Shown here one piece after another: positions 22,466 through 36,700 of a DNA stretch of 64,000 nt. The notes beneath the pieces are model-generated. The model worked only from the letters and a program-made list of their open reading frames with translations. It did no database searches and was not told the origin of the DNA. Numbering within the stretch: the stretch's first letter is position 1; each line of letters begins with the position of its first letter. The translations under genes were made by a program, and so were the position numbers. This stretch comes from Porpolomopsis calyptriformis (lineage: Eukaryota; Basidiomycota; Agaricomycetes; Agaricales; Hygrophoraceae), in NCBI GenBank assembly GCA_951640195.1, contig OX621164.1:3391098-3455097 (forward strand). Reading direction: 5' to 3'.

Positions 22466-23438
22466 AGCCCTCGATACAACTCAATTATTTCGTTTTTTTT
22501 CTTCCCTCTTTCTAGCTCTGTATATGCCGGGATGCAAATGCCCGTTGATCGTGTACATTCGTACTTATCGTGTATTGCGCCCGGATTCCCCTTACGAATG
22601 TTTATTCTTGTCCCCTATATCAGGTTGGATGTCACAACCCCTCTCATTCAACTAGTTACAACTCCATGCTGGATGCAATCCGATGCATTAGGTACATCTC
22701 ACCATGGATGGGCCATCCCGGACTTGGGGTTCGATTCTTTCGGGAGGACATGAGGCCGACCGGGTCATGCCAGCCTGTGCGGGAGGCCATGCGATCCCCC
22801 CAGTCTGAGTATCCCAAACAGACCGTCTTATCATAAGTCGATGTGATTCCCATGTGTAACTGACCGAATCTGACTCATAGCGAGGGTTGCCGTACCCTGC
22901 AGCTATGTTCTGCTGACGCGGGATGATGGCCCCCGACAACAGAGACCCCGCCCCCGCGCGAGAAAAACATAGGAGAGTGATTCACAAGCTGTGGGGGCGG
23001 TCTAACCAAAACTGCGAGTAAGACACGTCCCCGTTCGAGGGTATATCCACTCACTTTTTGTCTGTATACAGCGTTTGAAAAGGGGAAAAAAAGACAACGA
23101 TGCTCAGTAATGTCAATCGATCAAACACGAGGTCAACACCGTACCGCAGACGACGACGTCTCTCTCTCTCGATTGGCCCGTAGACTCGGATTGGGGTTGC
23201 TGCATGACACTCTCAACACATTCGATGTCACCACTTCGTCGCTGACATCACTATCACTTCTGGGTGTATGGGTCATTCCAGATGACACGCAAAAGCCAAA
23301 AATGGTGTGTACGAGCAGTCTTCACACCTCAGAAAGGAAAGAAGAGGAAATTGAGATGAGCAGCCTGGCATAGCAACAAACAACAAGCAGCTTTCATAAA
23401 TATATTATGAGAATTGATAAATGGCCTCTTGACAGATG
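22466..23438. other. Intergenic stretch downstream of H3, no gene supported
   Basis: Only short open frames without family resemblance. Two places with a GTTCGA core (about 22728 and 23034) were tested as tRNA B boxes and rejected. The start of the stretch will contain the H3 3' UTR. Confidence 0.6.
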
Positions 23439-23620
23439 TACATCAGCAAAACCTGATATGTCTACAGGAAACTACATAGTTACTTGTAGTTGGACTGTAG
23501 ATAGTTGTAGAAAAGGTTATGTGTCTGTGTAGATCTGTCAATCTACAGAGTTCTACAGAGTACTGTGTAGCTTTCTGTAGATTGTTGTAGAATCCTTAAA
23601 ATCGGGTTTTGCTGATGTAG
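23439..23620. mobile_element. Short MITE-like element with TA ends
   Basis: Inverted ends tacatcagcaaaacctgat (23439-23457) and atcgggttttgctgatgta (23601-23619), about 180 bp apart, with TA at both edges as in Tc1/mariner-type (Stowaway-like) MITEs. The interior is full of TGTAGA/TCTACA words in both orientations (about 23460-23590), giving strong secondary structure. No ORF. Confidence 0.7.
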
Positions 23621-23720
23621 CCAGTGCCTTCAGAATTAAGGGGGTAGAGTTCACAGCTGGCAAGAGATGGCAGTAGCACAGTGTTTCAAGGTAGCAAGGG
23701 GATGGTTGTCCTTCTTCACA

Positions 23721-23911
23721 GCAATCAACAAAGGCCAGTGTTTCACTGGCTCAAATTACAACATCCTGCAGGTCATCACCTCATATCCACTTAATGCCAA
23801 CTTCAATGCCAACTCAGCAGCAGTTAAGGATGCATTAAAGTGGAAATGAGGCAATGACCTGCAGGATATTGTAAGTTGAGCCAGTGAAACACTTGCCTTT
23901 GTTGATCACTG
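23721..23911. repeat. Imperfect fold-back repeat
   Basis: Arms of about 57 bp, 23722-23778 and 23853-23909, share gtgtttcactggctcaa and cctgcaggtcat with a few mismatches, around a centre of about 75 bp. The right arm is continuous with the decayed NTPase gene on the minus strand, so the left arm may be an inverted copy of its end. Confidence 0.75.
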
Positions 23912-24727
23912 CCATTAACCTTGTTTTTTGCTGTCTTCCTTGTCTGTGAAAAAGTCATCAGCAGAATTTGCATGTCAAAACCCTCACACATACCAGTGAG
24001 GCATAGAACCTATCTGGACTAAGGGACAGGATTGCCTCTGCAGTATCATTGGCAGCAAGTGTGTCAATCTTCCCACTTGAATTGGCCATGTTGTTGATCA
24101 ATAATGACTAGCAGTAAGGTCTGGAACAGAAGCCAGTCGCATTTGATAGTGTCAGATAAGTTCCCTTCATTTCCGGTCCTGTCTTCAATAAACATGTGGA
24201 AGATAATCCACCGCACTAGAAGGGCTTTGAACATATGATTGAACACGATATGCTCATTCCTGTCGTTAGCATTCTGAACGTCCTTTCCTTCATGGCCCTC
24301 AAAAACATCTTGGACCCATCCATCGGTTGACATCCACGGCAATGAAATAAAAGCCCCAATGATGGTAAAGGCCATCAAAGAGAAGTCGGGTCTTGCCTGC
24401 GCCTGACGTATTACAAAGAATCCTACGTAGCATCAATACAAGGGGTAAACTGGGACTGAGGGGATCGCACCGATGTTTCCTGGTATGGAACAGGTTGTCG
24501 ACATTAGGATTTGACCCATCGCGGAGATTGTGGAAAAGGAAAGCAGGCTTGTTGTCTTCCATGCTTGGAATGGCACTGTGACGGTATAAATCACGAGTTT
24601 CCTGATCAACGATATCCGGCAGAGTCCAAACAGGTAGGCCAGGATTGCTGAGAAATTTCCTGATCTTTGGGCGAAGCTTTTCGACAAACTGGTTGATTGA
24701 CACTTCCATAGCGGGGATATCAAGCAT
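23900..24727 (-). pseudogene. Decayed accessory P-loop NTPase gene
   Basis: Minus-strand fragment with ATG at 24725-24727. The first frame reads about 135 residues and contains the P-loop CNTSGAGKTRLLFDGLYHHW (about 24400-24345). A frameshift at about 24325-24340 moves the continuation to another frame (TDGWVQDVFEGHE, then HMFKALLVRWIIFHMF) that ends at 24064; weak similarity may extend into the fold-back. P-loop wording and layout recall the fungal Crinkler-like NTPase families, like the gene at 15925-18950 but from a different subgroup. Lacking a full C-terminal part and frame, it is most likely dead. Confidence 0.6.
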
Positions 24728-25343
24728 CCCTTAGATGGTGGAGTGAAAGGGAGATTGCGAAGGCTGACATGAGTATTAGGAGGGGTGCTTAGGCCAATGT
24801 GAAATTCAGCTATATATTATAGACGGTCAGTAGAACAGGTGGGTGGTATTGAGATGGCCACTCACGCTGCCTCCGATATTCTCTGATCTCTGGGTTTGAT
24901 CATAAGAGTTACTCACACACCATGATATTGGATTTATGGGCGTGTTGGCGTAAGCTTCCACTGATCACAGTTGAAAGGATTATCGGACCTGAACGGGAAA
25001 GTAAGCGAAGGTCGTTGTCGAGCTGGGTATGGATGTGGGAAGAAGGTCATTCATTTTGACGACCATTGCACCACCGTCCAGCGCAGCGGTATCTATCCAT
25101 AGCTGAACCCCTGAGCGGGCAAGGCCAAACAAATATATATCAATTCGTGCTGGAGCCGCTCTGCAAGTTCGGTTAGAAATATGGGAAATAGAACAGATGG
25201 AGAATAGAGGCCTTCTGCAAGCATCTTTGAGTTGAAGATGACTTTGAGCTGATGAAAACATGAATTTCTCGTCCATCCGATTCGGATTATGTAACCAAAA
25301 CCTAAGCGAATCCACCACCGTCCGACCGTGCGACCCCGTCGCG
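24728..25343. other. Spacer upstream of SNF1, no gene supported
   Basis: A minus-strand open frame at 24980-25435 is mostly antisense to SNF1 exon 1 and its leader. Its part at 24980-25265 reads IDIYLFGLARSGVQLWIDTA but matches nothing I know. Confidence 0.5.
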
Positions 25344-27617
<2,274 letters not shown>

Positions 27618-30600
27618 TATTACCTGACAAAGGTTACAGGGGCGCTGGATTGTATAACATGTGCTAAACGTATACCCGTTGTATGTGTATCGCACCTTTG
27701 ACATTACGTAGATCACTCCATCATGGTGATACATCACCTCCACGGTAGAGGAGAAGAGTATTTCATAAAAAATTGTACCTTCGTTGGCTGTACACATGTT
27801 ATCAAAAACATCTTTAACAACACCAGGTACAGACTTGTGTAATTTCATCTCCGGACGCATGGGGGATGATATGTGTGATTCTACAGAAGGAGCTGGTTCC
27901 GAACCCGGGCTGTCGTAAAGCAAACAGATAACGACCGAAGAGTAAGCCAGTCCTGAAGGCCATCGACGGGGAAACTATTTTCCAGCTCTGACTTCGGGTC
28001 GACAATCGGACGATGGGAACCCAGCATCGAAGAGTGGTTTTTTTCAGAGTCGATAGACGCCAGCGATCCTCACGAGTATGGTGACCAGGAGCTAGACAAG
28101 GAAGGAGCAAACTCGACCAGTGGTTGGTCATCAACGAAGGACTTAATGTGCCGTTGGGAATAGTCTATTGATTTGGATAGCGCGAAATAAGTTATGGGAA
28201 GCCGGTGGAAATAATGAGACCTTGTCACGTAATCTCCACGCCGTGCGGAAAAATCAAAAGAAAGAGGAAGAGAACGAGAGAAGCTTGGGGTGAACTTCGA
28301 TCAGCACGAAAGAAAAAAAAAGACCGCCTTGGAGTAATGGAGTCCTGTTGTGGTCCCCGTGAGGCACGCGACCGTGTGGAACGCCTCAAGGTAAGAGTGA
28401 ATTCGATCAGGGCGAGACCATGGCCTCGAGTGAGAACATTGGTACATTTATCCATTGGAAGGTACTTGAGGTAGGAAATGTAGTAATTGAGGCTTGCACG
28501 TGGGTGTTCGGTGCCGATATAATGGTTCCGCTCTAGTCCATCCGGTTTTTGCGTCGCCGGGGGGCATGTAATAATTTCCAGAAAAAACTTGGGAAGGAAA
28601 CCGACGTTGGACAGGGTCCGATAGGATTGTGTTAACTTGGAATTGGGTAGAAACCTTGACAGCGGGGTCATGCGGGAACCACGCAAAAAAAGATGAGAGG
28701 TCTAGATCGAACCTATATACATACCCCGAGAAGGAGATTCAGTGTAAATTGGCAAAGTCAAACGCACGAGAACAGATTTCCGACAGAACAACCGTTGAAA
28801 CCGCAAGAGTCGGCCATTCGCGGTAAATTCAACGGCGCTTCACCATGCCTCGTTGAAACTCGTAGCTCGGAAGGGCGGACACGACTGCACCATTATAATT
28901 TGGTATTTGTGAATAAAATGGGGTGAAATGGAATGTGCATCAATAGATAGGTCCGATCATACAGCCTGTCGCCAACTGGGAGAGTAATCTCGCTCCCACA
29001 TAAGACGATATCCCCGAAGTGAACCGCACACAGGGACCACTCTGCGCCCATGGACAGACGATCCAACGTCAAACACATTTGGGGCATCGAAACTGTAACG
29101 AAAAGAGGCTCACGTTGAAGCAGACGATGAATAGCCAGTGAAAGAATCGAGCTGCGGGCCCTCATCAAAAACACCTTGAACAACGGTGGTGATAGAGCGA
29201 CATCATGAAGTACTGTTCGCTTCCACGAACCAAAATTTAACCAGATCCTCTTGGGTGAGGATCGGATCACCCTAGATGAATGGGATCAAACTGTCTCTCG
29301 TAAGTAGGGTTCCAAGCAACACTCACGCGAAACGTGCGTGCACGGAAAGAATATCTGAGCCAGTGCGGTCACGAAGAGGAATTGCGGTAGGATAACACCA
29401 GGGCGCCTTAAATCTTTCGGGACAACGGGACGAAGACAAATTTAAAAGTAGTCAGCACGATCGTCGCAGCACTGCTCGAGAAGACGGTTTGCGTGAGAAA
29501 ATATACTGGAGAGTTCCGGGTTGCCGAATCAACTTTGTGTAAGGGAGAACTGTAAGATGATCGAAACAAACGGGCGCATTTGAAGCGTTGGATCAATCCC
29601 GGGTACAAGATCATCAGGCAGGCATCGACCAAGAAAACTATACAGGTGGATCAGAGCATTTCCCATATGTACAAATGCAGAGTTCCGTATGGGGTGTCGT
29701 TTGATTATATGCAACCTTGAGGTCAGAGAATTCCTACATAAGCAAAATGAATGGGCTCACTGGACTGATCGGCGACTTGATATACCATTTTGGGCTGGTT
29801 GATCGCTACCTGGCCACAAATTTAGTGCAACGGTTGTCACAGCGCGCCTGGCATTGGTGAGAGTGTGGTTGACGACCACGAGTGCCCATTACGTGTCAGG
29901 AGGCATGGGATCTGGATGGTCAAGTATCCCAAGCCTGATCACTATTTTTGTAGGGAGTCTAGATTGGACAATGATGGACGCTCAACCTCGGGCCGCTGCA
30001 GCACCCCACGGCCAGCCGAAGAGACTGCGAACACAGTGAATGCTGGCCGTGCACACTGCGATGAATTGCTTATTTGATACACTAGTTCCCACGGTAATCA
30101 CCCGGCGGATCTGAGAGCTATCAGAAGCAGTCTGTGTTGCTGGTGGTCTGTTCCAAAGGAAGGGGAGTTGATGTCGCACAGAATATCGCAAAGCTAGCGT
30201 CTGGATTTGAGTTTGTAGCGAGGTGATGAGCCTTGATACAGTTATCCGGCGGATGATGGACATTACGGCGTTAGCCCCCCCCCTTGAAATAGCCGAAATT
30301 GACCGGGTCGATGGCGAGGTGCTTTCACGGAGTGGTGCTTTTCAAACGGCGTCCGTCATGAGTTCCGTAAGGTGGTAAATGGCGTGGCTGTCGGGTGAAA
30401 AGCGAGTGATGGTCGACCTGCAGTGTGACGTGTGGTGGAGGTGGTGATAGATTAGTCGAATTGTACGTACAGAGCGGAAGATGATGGCTGTGGAGGGTAA
30501 GAAGTGAATGGTTGGACGGAGATAGCCTCGTTTGCCTTTGGTGGCGTTCTAATAAGCGGAGTCTTGGCTGCCATGCCCTTAAAATCCCCGTCGTTCCCTT

Positions 30601-30639
30601 TACCCACCCTCGTCCCTTCCCGTCGTCCATCTCCAGCCA
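27618..30639. other. Three-kilobase gap without a supported gene
   Basis: Contains only short frames. The longest, 28893-29270 on the minus strand (125 codons, Leu-rich, RARSSILSLAIHRLLQREPL), and weak pieces up to 29714 (CLPDDLVPGIDP) faintly recall decayed F-box/LRR proteins, but I cannot support that. No tRNA, no clear repeats. The last few hundred bases will be the promoter of the F-box gene. Confidence 0.5.
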
Positions 30640-32859
30640 ATGGCGGTGGTCCAACGTTCTTTACTTTGTTGCATCCCACAGGAACTCCTAGAACATGTTG
30701 CCGTCAGCATCGTTCAGATCGACCCTTCAACCGGCCCATCCGCTCTCATCCCGCTGCTACTCACCTGCAAACATATCAATTCCGCTCTCGCTTTCCACCT
30801 TTCCCGAGACCTTTCCGCAAGGATCTTCAGGGTCATGTTCGATGTCGGTGCCGCAAGACGCCGTCTCGGCGATGGCGCCGTTTTCAGCCAACATCTTACC
30901 GTCCAGTTGCAAAAATATGTAGTCAATTTGAAACGAATCCGCTCGGGAGATATCTTTGCCCCTAACCTCGTTGAAATCTTTTGGACCTCATTTTTGATGT
31001 TGTCCGAGAACGACGGAAAAAATAGGTGTCAACTAGACCGAGCAGGTTTGCCCGACGTCGTCGACAGGTTTATCAGAACCAGGATGTATGAGAACAGTTG
31101 GCAGCACGACGGCTGGCCTGCGGAGAATGCTCTAAACACTCTCGCTCTTTGGCTATTCTGGAAGACCATCACCAAAGGTGAGTTTTTGTCCGCGCAAATT
31201 TGCTCCTTGAATGACATGCCCACGCAGAGAAACTGCTTGCCGAATCCGCGCAGAGGCGCCAACAAATAATTAATATTGTCCTTCCCTACGTCCTCCTTCC
31301 GTTTCGCGTAGGTCCCAGTCTGTTTCTCACCCTCGTCATATCTTAGCGTGATCCAGTATCCTTCAGCCCATGCCCCTCCCAATCACTTCAAGTTTCCGCT
31401 CTGCGAAGAGTTTGAACGGCAATACCCCCATTCCATAGTCACTGCCCATGGCCCCTACCCCCTGTACCGCGACCCAGACGAAATAACCGAATCCTTTACT
31501 CATTACGGCATTCCTCTCAACTTTTCGAGGCCTCTTATCACCCTTGCCGCGAAGTTGATATACTTCTCCCACCGCGAGGTCGTCCCTTTCGATATCCCCC
31601 CTCAGCTTCCCGTCTCCCGCGCCCATGCTATCCAGCTCGGTTACCTCGGAGTGGGACCCACTCAAGCGGACATTATTGAGGTCAACTCGCATACCGACAC
31701 CAAACTCGTCCCGCAGACGAAGTGGGATTGGTGGGAAGATCTAACGGAGGAAGAACTGGAGCGAGAGGACAGAGGCGTCATCGAGGATTTGAAATCAGCT
31801 AGCTCGAAATGGGACAACGATTGGATGCGGTTGGCGTATTGCTCGAACCCGTGGGTTCAAGTACCCGGAAAAGGCAGAGTATACTCCTCGGGCGTACTTA
31901 ATGGACTGTGGCAAGGCCGGATGCTGGTGAGACGTTTGTCACAATATCCTAATGTCGGCGTTAACGTCGTTGTCTTAACCCGTCAAGTTTCCGAACGAGT
32001 TCTCGTTCATGGAACTTATCTCTACATCGCGGTACCCTCCTTTGTTTTCAGAAAGTACTCTACAAGTCTCGACGGTTCCTGTATATATGCGGCTTCAAGA
32101 ACACCACTGCGTTAGCCCACAACTTCCCGTCAACATTGGTGGGGTTGAGGATGGTTTCGACGACGGATTGGCAAATGCTTACCTTCCATCGATCACTATT
32201 CAAAAGGACGAGGTAAAATTGGCTCAGCCGCACTTACTTTCCTAATATCTCATCCCGTTTCTTTTAGACCAATGTATTGATTGAGGCGAACGGAGAGAAG
32301 TCTATTTATGAGACATACGTTCCGGGGAGGGCCAACTCTCATAACGAAGACACATGCCTCATTTGTTTAAACGATCCTTCATTGTCGGGACAGGACTACG
32401 ATGCAGATTTTGCCGCCGTAGGCATGGATACGGACCAAGACGGAGATGAGATGGATGGTTTCTCTGGCGAGTGCACCGGCATCATGGATATCTTTTTTTA
32501 TGGCGACGTAAACTCTGAACCCATCCATTTTGCGTGACCCTGATCTGACATCGATTTTCCTTGCAGACTGATTTGAGACACGCCCAGGCGTGGAACCCCT
32601 TCACGTATATTGGACGCGTACGCCCCTGGGATGGACTGATCGCGATTCTCCGTATACCTGTAAGTACACCACCTTTCTGATTCTTCGCTGGACAGATGTT
32701 TCACAACAAAACTAGCGCGATAGCCGACACGGAAGAATCATCTTCTATGGTTATATTGTTGGTGGTCAAAATTTTGTCGGAAATTGGCGTCTTTCTGGCT
32801 CGGATATAGGCGTTCCGACCTGGGAGTCGTCTTTCTCCATGTCTCGTCGGGAGGATTGA
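30640..32859 (+). CDS. F-box domain protein of an Agaricomycete-specific type
   Basis: Start ATG at 30640, stop TGA at 32857-32859, six or more exons. The N-terminus carries an F-box-like segment, IPQELLEHVAVSIVQIDP...LLLTCKHINSAL, suggesting a substrate adaptor of an SCF ubiquitin ligase. The middle is of unknown fold (WDWWEDLTEEELEREDRGVI; a linker region with MDTDQDGDEMDGF). The C-terminal block GIMDIFFYGDT...HAQAWNPFTYIGRV and RPWDGLIAILRIP belongs to a large family of hypothetical mushroom proteins I recognise by pattern. Introns judged by eye: about 31178-31227, 31311-31356, 31926-31986, 32213-32267, 32511-32566 and 32661-32716. Target and regulation are unknown. Confidence 0.75.
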
Positions 32860-33737
32860 GACAATGCAACCGATCGTCATGTTGGGTTCTATTCTATTTC
32901 CAACCTTCCTTCGATTCGAAGGTCCAAAACACTGGATCAATATATGCTTTCTATATAATCTTGGGTCACAGCCTCCCTCCACAAAAGCTCCCATCTCCTC
33001 CGTTTGCACCCCCAAAAGTCAGATCCCTAGATGTCAAGGCACACGATACCTGTGTTTCGCACATCCTACTTTAACTGCCGGGCACTTTATTACCACGTTG
33101 TATTCATTAGCGATATATCAGTCGATCTTCCCCGCGCTCATTAATCCTGTTAGATTGGAACGAAAATGAATCAAGATGTCGTTCATGAAACAGAGATCGG
33201 AGTTCATGCAATGCCTTGTGTGAATTAATCGACTTTAGCGGTACTGATCATGACAAGTGGGGCGATAGCTGTCAAAAAGACAACTGACTGGATCCTACAG
33301 AAAAGGTTTTTATGGGCCGTGCCGATCAGTGACGTTCGAGAGCTTTAAAGCCGCTGAGGCGTGCGAGTGATCAGAGCCCATGGCCGTTTCATGACGGCAC
33401 CATCATCGAACTGGAACAAGTATGTCTGTAGAGCTGGATGGTTTGCGAAACTTGGCAGGGTACTTGGCAGGGTACTTGGCAGACTTGGCGATGAGGCTTG
33501 GCGTGACAGGAGGTCAAGTGGGTTGGATGGGCCATGTATGGTAGTTTTGATTGATAGGACCATGAGGCGACAAAAAAAAAAGAAAACTGTTCGTCCTCCA
33601 ACTACGAGCATGGCAATACAAGAAGGAAAGCACCACACTCAACTCTAGAAGGACATGGCGAAGCTCGAATCCTCGTCATTCCACGCGGGTCCATAACGAA
33701 ACCGAGCGGGGAGGATTATCAGAGCTTGTCTATACTC

Positions 33738-33806
33738 TCCCACAAACGTAACAGGTCCCCGAAGTAAAAACGAAAAAAATTGGGGACCTTGACTTGGTTT
33801 GTGGGA
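33738..33806. repeat. Imperfect inverted repeat
   Basis: tcccacaaacgtaacaggtc (33738) with following ccc pairs with ggggacc...tttgtggga (33782-33806), around an A-rich loop. Confidence 0.6.
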
Positions 33807-33842
33807 CTCACACGTTGAAATGGAGTTATACGGTGGGAATAC

Positions 33843-33900
33843 AGTTCTGAACGCTGAGGAGCGCCCACAAACTCAATTGTTTGTGGGGCCGTTCAGAACT
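33843..33900. repeat. 58-bp nested palindrome
   Basis: Outer arms agttctgaacg / cgttcagaact (33843-33853, 33890-33900) and inner arms cccacaaa / tttgtggg (33864-33871, 33880-33887) around actcaattg. The inner arms share the CCCACAAA word with the inverted repeat 60 bp upstream. Confidence 0.75.
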
Positions 33901-36700
33901 ATATTCGCACTCATCGCGTATCCCTCTTTGTTTAGCCTGAGGATCGTTTTAGGCCCGAGAAAAACGGCGGTGTAGGCGTTTGAAGTTATGGAAGATTTTT
34001 CTCACGTTTTATACGGGGGGGTGAGACCAAATAAGTGCAAATCATCTCGTCCAATTGGTGGAATCAAGTCGATCCCTCAGAAATCTCAAACCTCTAACAC
34101 GATTGTGACTTTTTCTCAGCTGGCCAGCAATTTACTATGCTGGCTGAGTTTGGTGTCGCAAACATCATTCGAAAGCCTCCAGAACGAATAAACTGGGGAC
34201 GGGCAGCATCACCAGACACGGCGCTCCATCGTAAACGCTGTTCAAACTTTAGCGCGCCTCATTGTTATTGTTCCAAGTTATCACATTCTCTTGCTTGGTT
34301 CACTTCTTTCATTCATTGTCATGGCTCGACATTCTGGAGGGAAAGATTTCAAGAGTCTATGCATTTCACCCCTGACATTGTCCGCCGACATGCGATCTAA
34401 CAACTAGCGCACAACGCAATCGTATAAAGGAAACAGCTTATGTTAAAAGAAATCGTGAGTCAATTCAATTTCTACGCAACCCGAGATGTCCCAACCATGT
34501 ATTTCGAGATCTACAGGCGTGATCGATATGGTTGCTTCTCCCCACTGCCTTACCGCCTGAATCACCTGTGATTTTGGATGTCTGCGTATACTTCCGTTGC
34601 TTTTCCAAGACAACGAGAGCAGAAAGCGACTTTGTTGCAACAGTACTGCAGTTTCATAAATTCTTTGACAGATCCTTGCTCTTTGTATATCGAGAGCCTC
34701 GACCAGGTGCTCAACCATGCTTCAAATGCCTCCAATCTACACACTGATGCTCATGATTCGTTCGATCGGTCTGCATGGAAGATCGAAACCCAGTGACATC
34801 CTGGAGGAAAGGTGAATTATCTTATATTTCTCTTGCTGCCCTCATTTCCAACTCTTTCTCACAGTGGAAATGTCGGTTTCGTAAAATCCGCCTGTACCTT
34901 GCAAGGAAGACAACAGTATGTAATTGCTGAACACCATGATGACGATGATGAGGTGGTTGTACTCGGTTGAGGTGATTGTACATCAGTTTGTTTCATTCCC
35001 TTTCCGTAGACTTTATGGCCCTCCCTGGGTTGTGTAAATCTTTTGCTTTTTTTCTCTTCGGCTCGTGGCTGAAAGTAAACTCAGGTCTAACCAAACTTGT
35101 TCTCCTACAGCTGACTGTGTGCTCCTCACATTCTGATGGATGTCTCAGGTGCGTCGCTGCGTGAACTTTCTTTCCTAGCCGTACATGGAGTAAAAAATCA
35201 TATCTGACGGATACAGTCTCGGCCAAGTGAGTGACATGTGGTTAACAAAAGGACCCCCATTATACTGGAGGAGGTTAGTGGACGGCGTATCTCAAGAAAA
35301 TTCCCTAATTTGACATTTAGACCAGTGTCGATCTGTTCCCGGCATTAATCAGCAATGCAACGCGTTTGCAGCGCGTGAGGGGTATCTCAAGCGATCACTT
35401 CACATCAGTGGTTTGCCCCTCGCCTAATCACCTGAAATATCGGCGCCATGAATCGATCCCTCTCGACACACCAATCTACCGTTAAAACCCCTTCCAGTGA
35501 GCCAACCTTCTCATGTTTCCTTAAATAACTCTTAAAGTTGTGTTAAGCAGTTCTGAGATGTTTACCAGGAACGGTACTGCTTCCCCTCGGACACCTCCGA
35601 TCTCTCTGCGATCCTTGAAGGCTCCCCTATACCCAGTCACCGATCAGTTGTCTCCTCAACTTCTTACCATTGCTCAGAAATTTCACGCATTCTAGAACCA
35701 AGCGGAATGGAACAATTATTCTCAAGCCTTCACGAAAGGCGGCGAATTGAACCGCACTATGACATTAGTGGAAGCCTTTACTTAAAGCCACACCACTTAT
35801 GATCAAGGTTGATCACCGGACCTCGGCGTGAATGGCCATGGCCTCTTCTGATTGGCCGATTAATGGAACTAATCCGTTACTCTTCCATACTGTCTCTTGA
35901 CCCACATTCGTTTCCTTCCCTCTACAAATGCGGACTTCTCTTCTCTTTGTTCCACGGTCACTTGTCACCGATCCCGGGTGCATTGGCGCTCCACAAACAC
36001 CCCGGAAACCTGTACGAGCCGTTCGGTTCATGACAACACGTGTGCCGGGGGCCATTCTTCCCCTTTCACTAGATGCGATCGGTGTGGCGTCGAAAAGAGG
36101 GCTTCTGAATATTTGTGTGTGAAGAGAAGGGCTTGGTTTGGTCGCAACATCACTCTAATAACGATGGGGAGGTGATAAGACCGCAGGTCCAGCCTGAGAA
36201 ATACACGAGAAGTCGGCGGACGTTCAGCGCTCCCTATTCAAACCTGGTTGTGGGCGAAGATCCGGGGATGTGGGCAGTGTTCTTCAACTTCCTTCCGGAA
36301 TCCCAAAAAAACCGGTGGCTGTCCAACAGGTACCTGATGCATTTGTGATGGCGAGAAAAGGGTCGTCTGGCCAATTAGCATTCTAGTTTACTACCAGAGC
36401 GAACCAGAAGAATATATCAAAAGACGGAAATTACTGGCGATATCCTCCTTGGGAAACATAGCTTTGCAAGCGGCTCAATACATGGGATTCACCTGATGTT
36501 GCATTCACCGAGGCGTTCCCTAATTTTTAGCTGGCAATCGAGTGGTGCCGAACTCCAGCTTCCTTTATCCCTTAATATACCATGTCCCACCCAGATGTTT
36601 GTGCAGTTCGGGTGTGCCGGGCGATGTCAATGACGATCACGTGTGTAGCCAAAGCCGAATGCGAATAATTTATTACCTTTACTTCTCTCAAACCGCCATC

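Larger units (their letters stand above)
32860..36700. other. Long stretch without a supported gene; several hairpins
   Basis: Short frames only. Noted structure: a triple ggcagggtactt-type repeat at about 33454-33490 and two inverted repeats at 33738-33806 and 33843-33900. A weak minus-strand frame at 34443-34744 (FEAWLSTWSRLSIYKEQGSV) has no recognised family. The last ~500 bp should include the NRAMP promoter. Confidence 0.5.

Noticed and set aside
22660..22760. Possible tRNA (GGGGTTCGATTC B-box-like word)
   Set aside because: The T-stem pairs poorly, no acceptor stem or D-arm can be drawn; same for the GTTCGA near 23034.
28893..29714. F-box/LRR pseudogene on the minus strand
   Set aside because: Only faint Leu-rich pattern in separate frames; not enough to call a gene.
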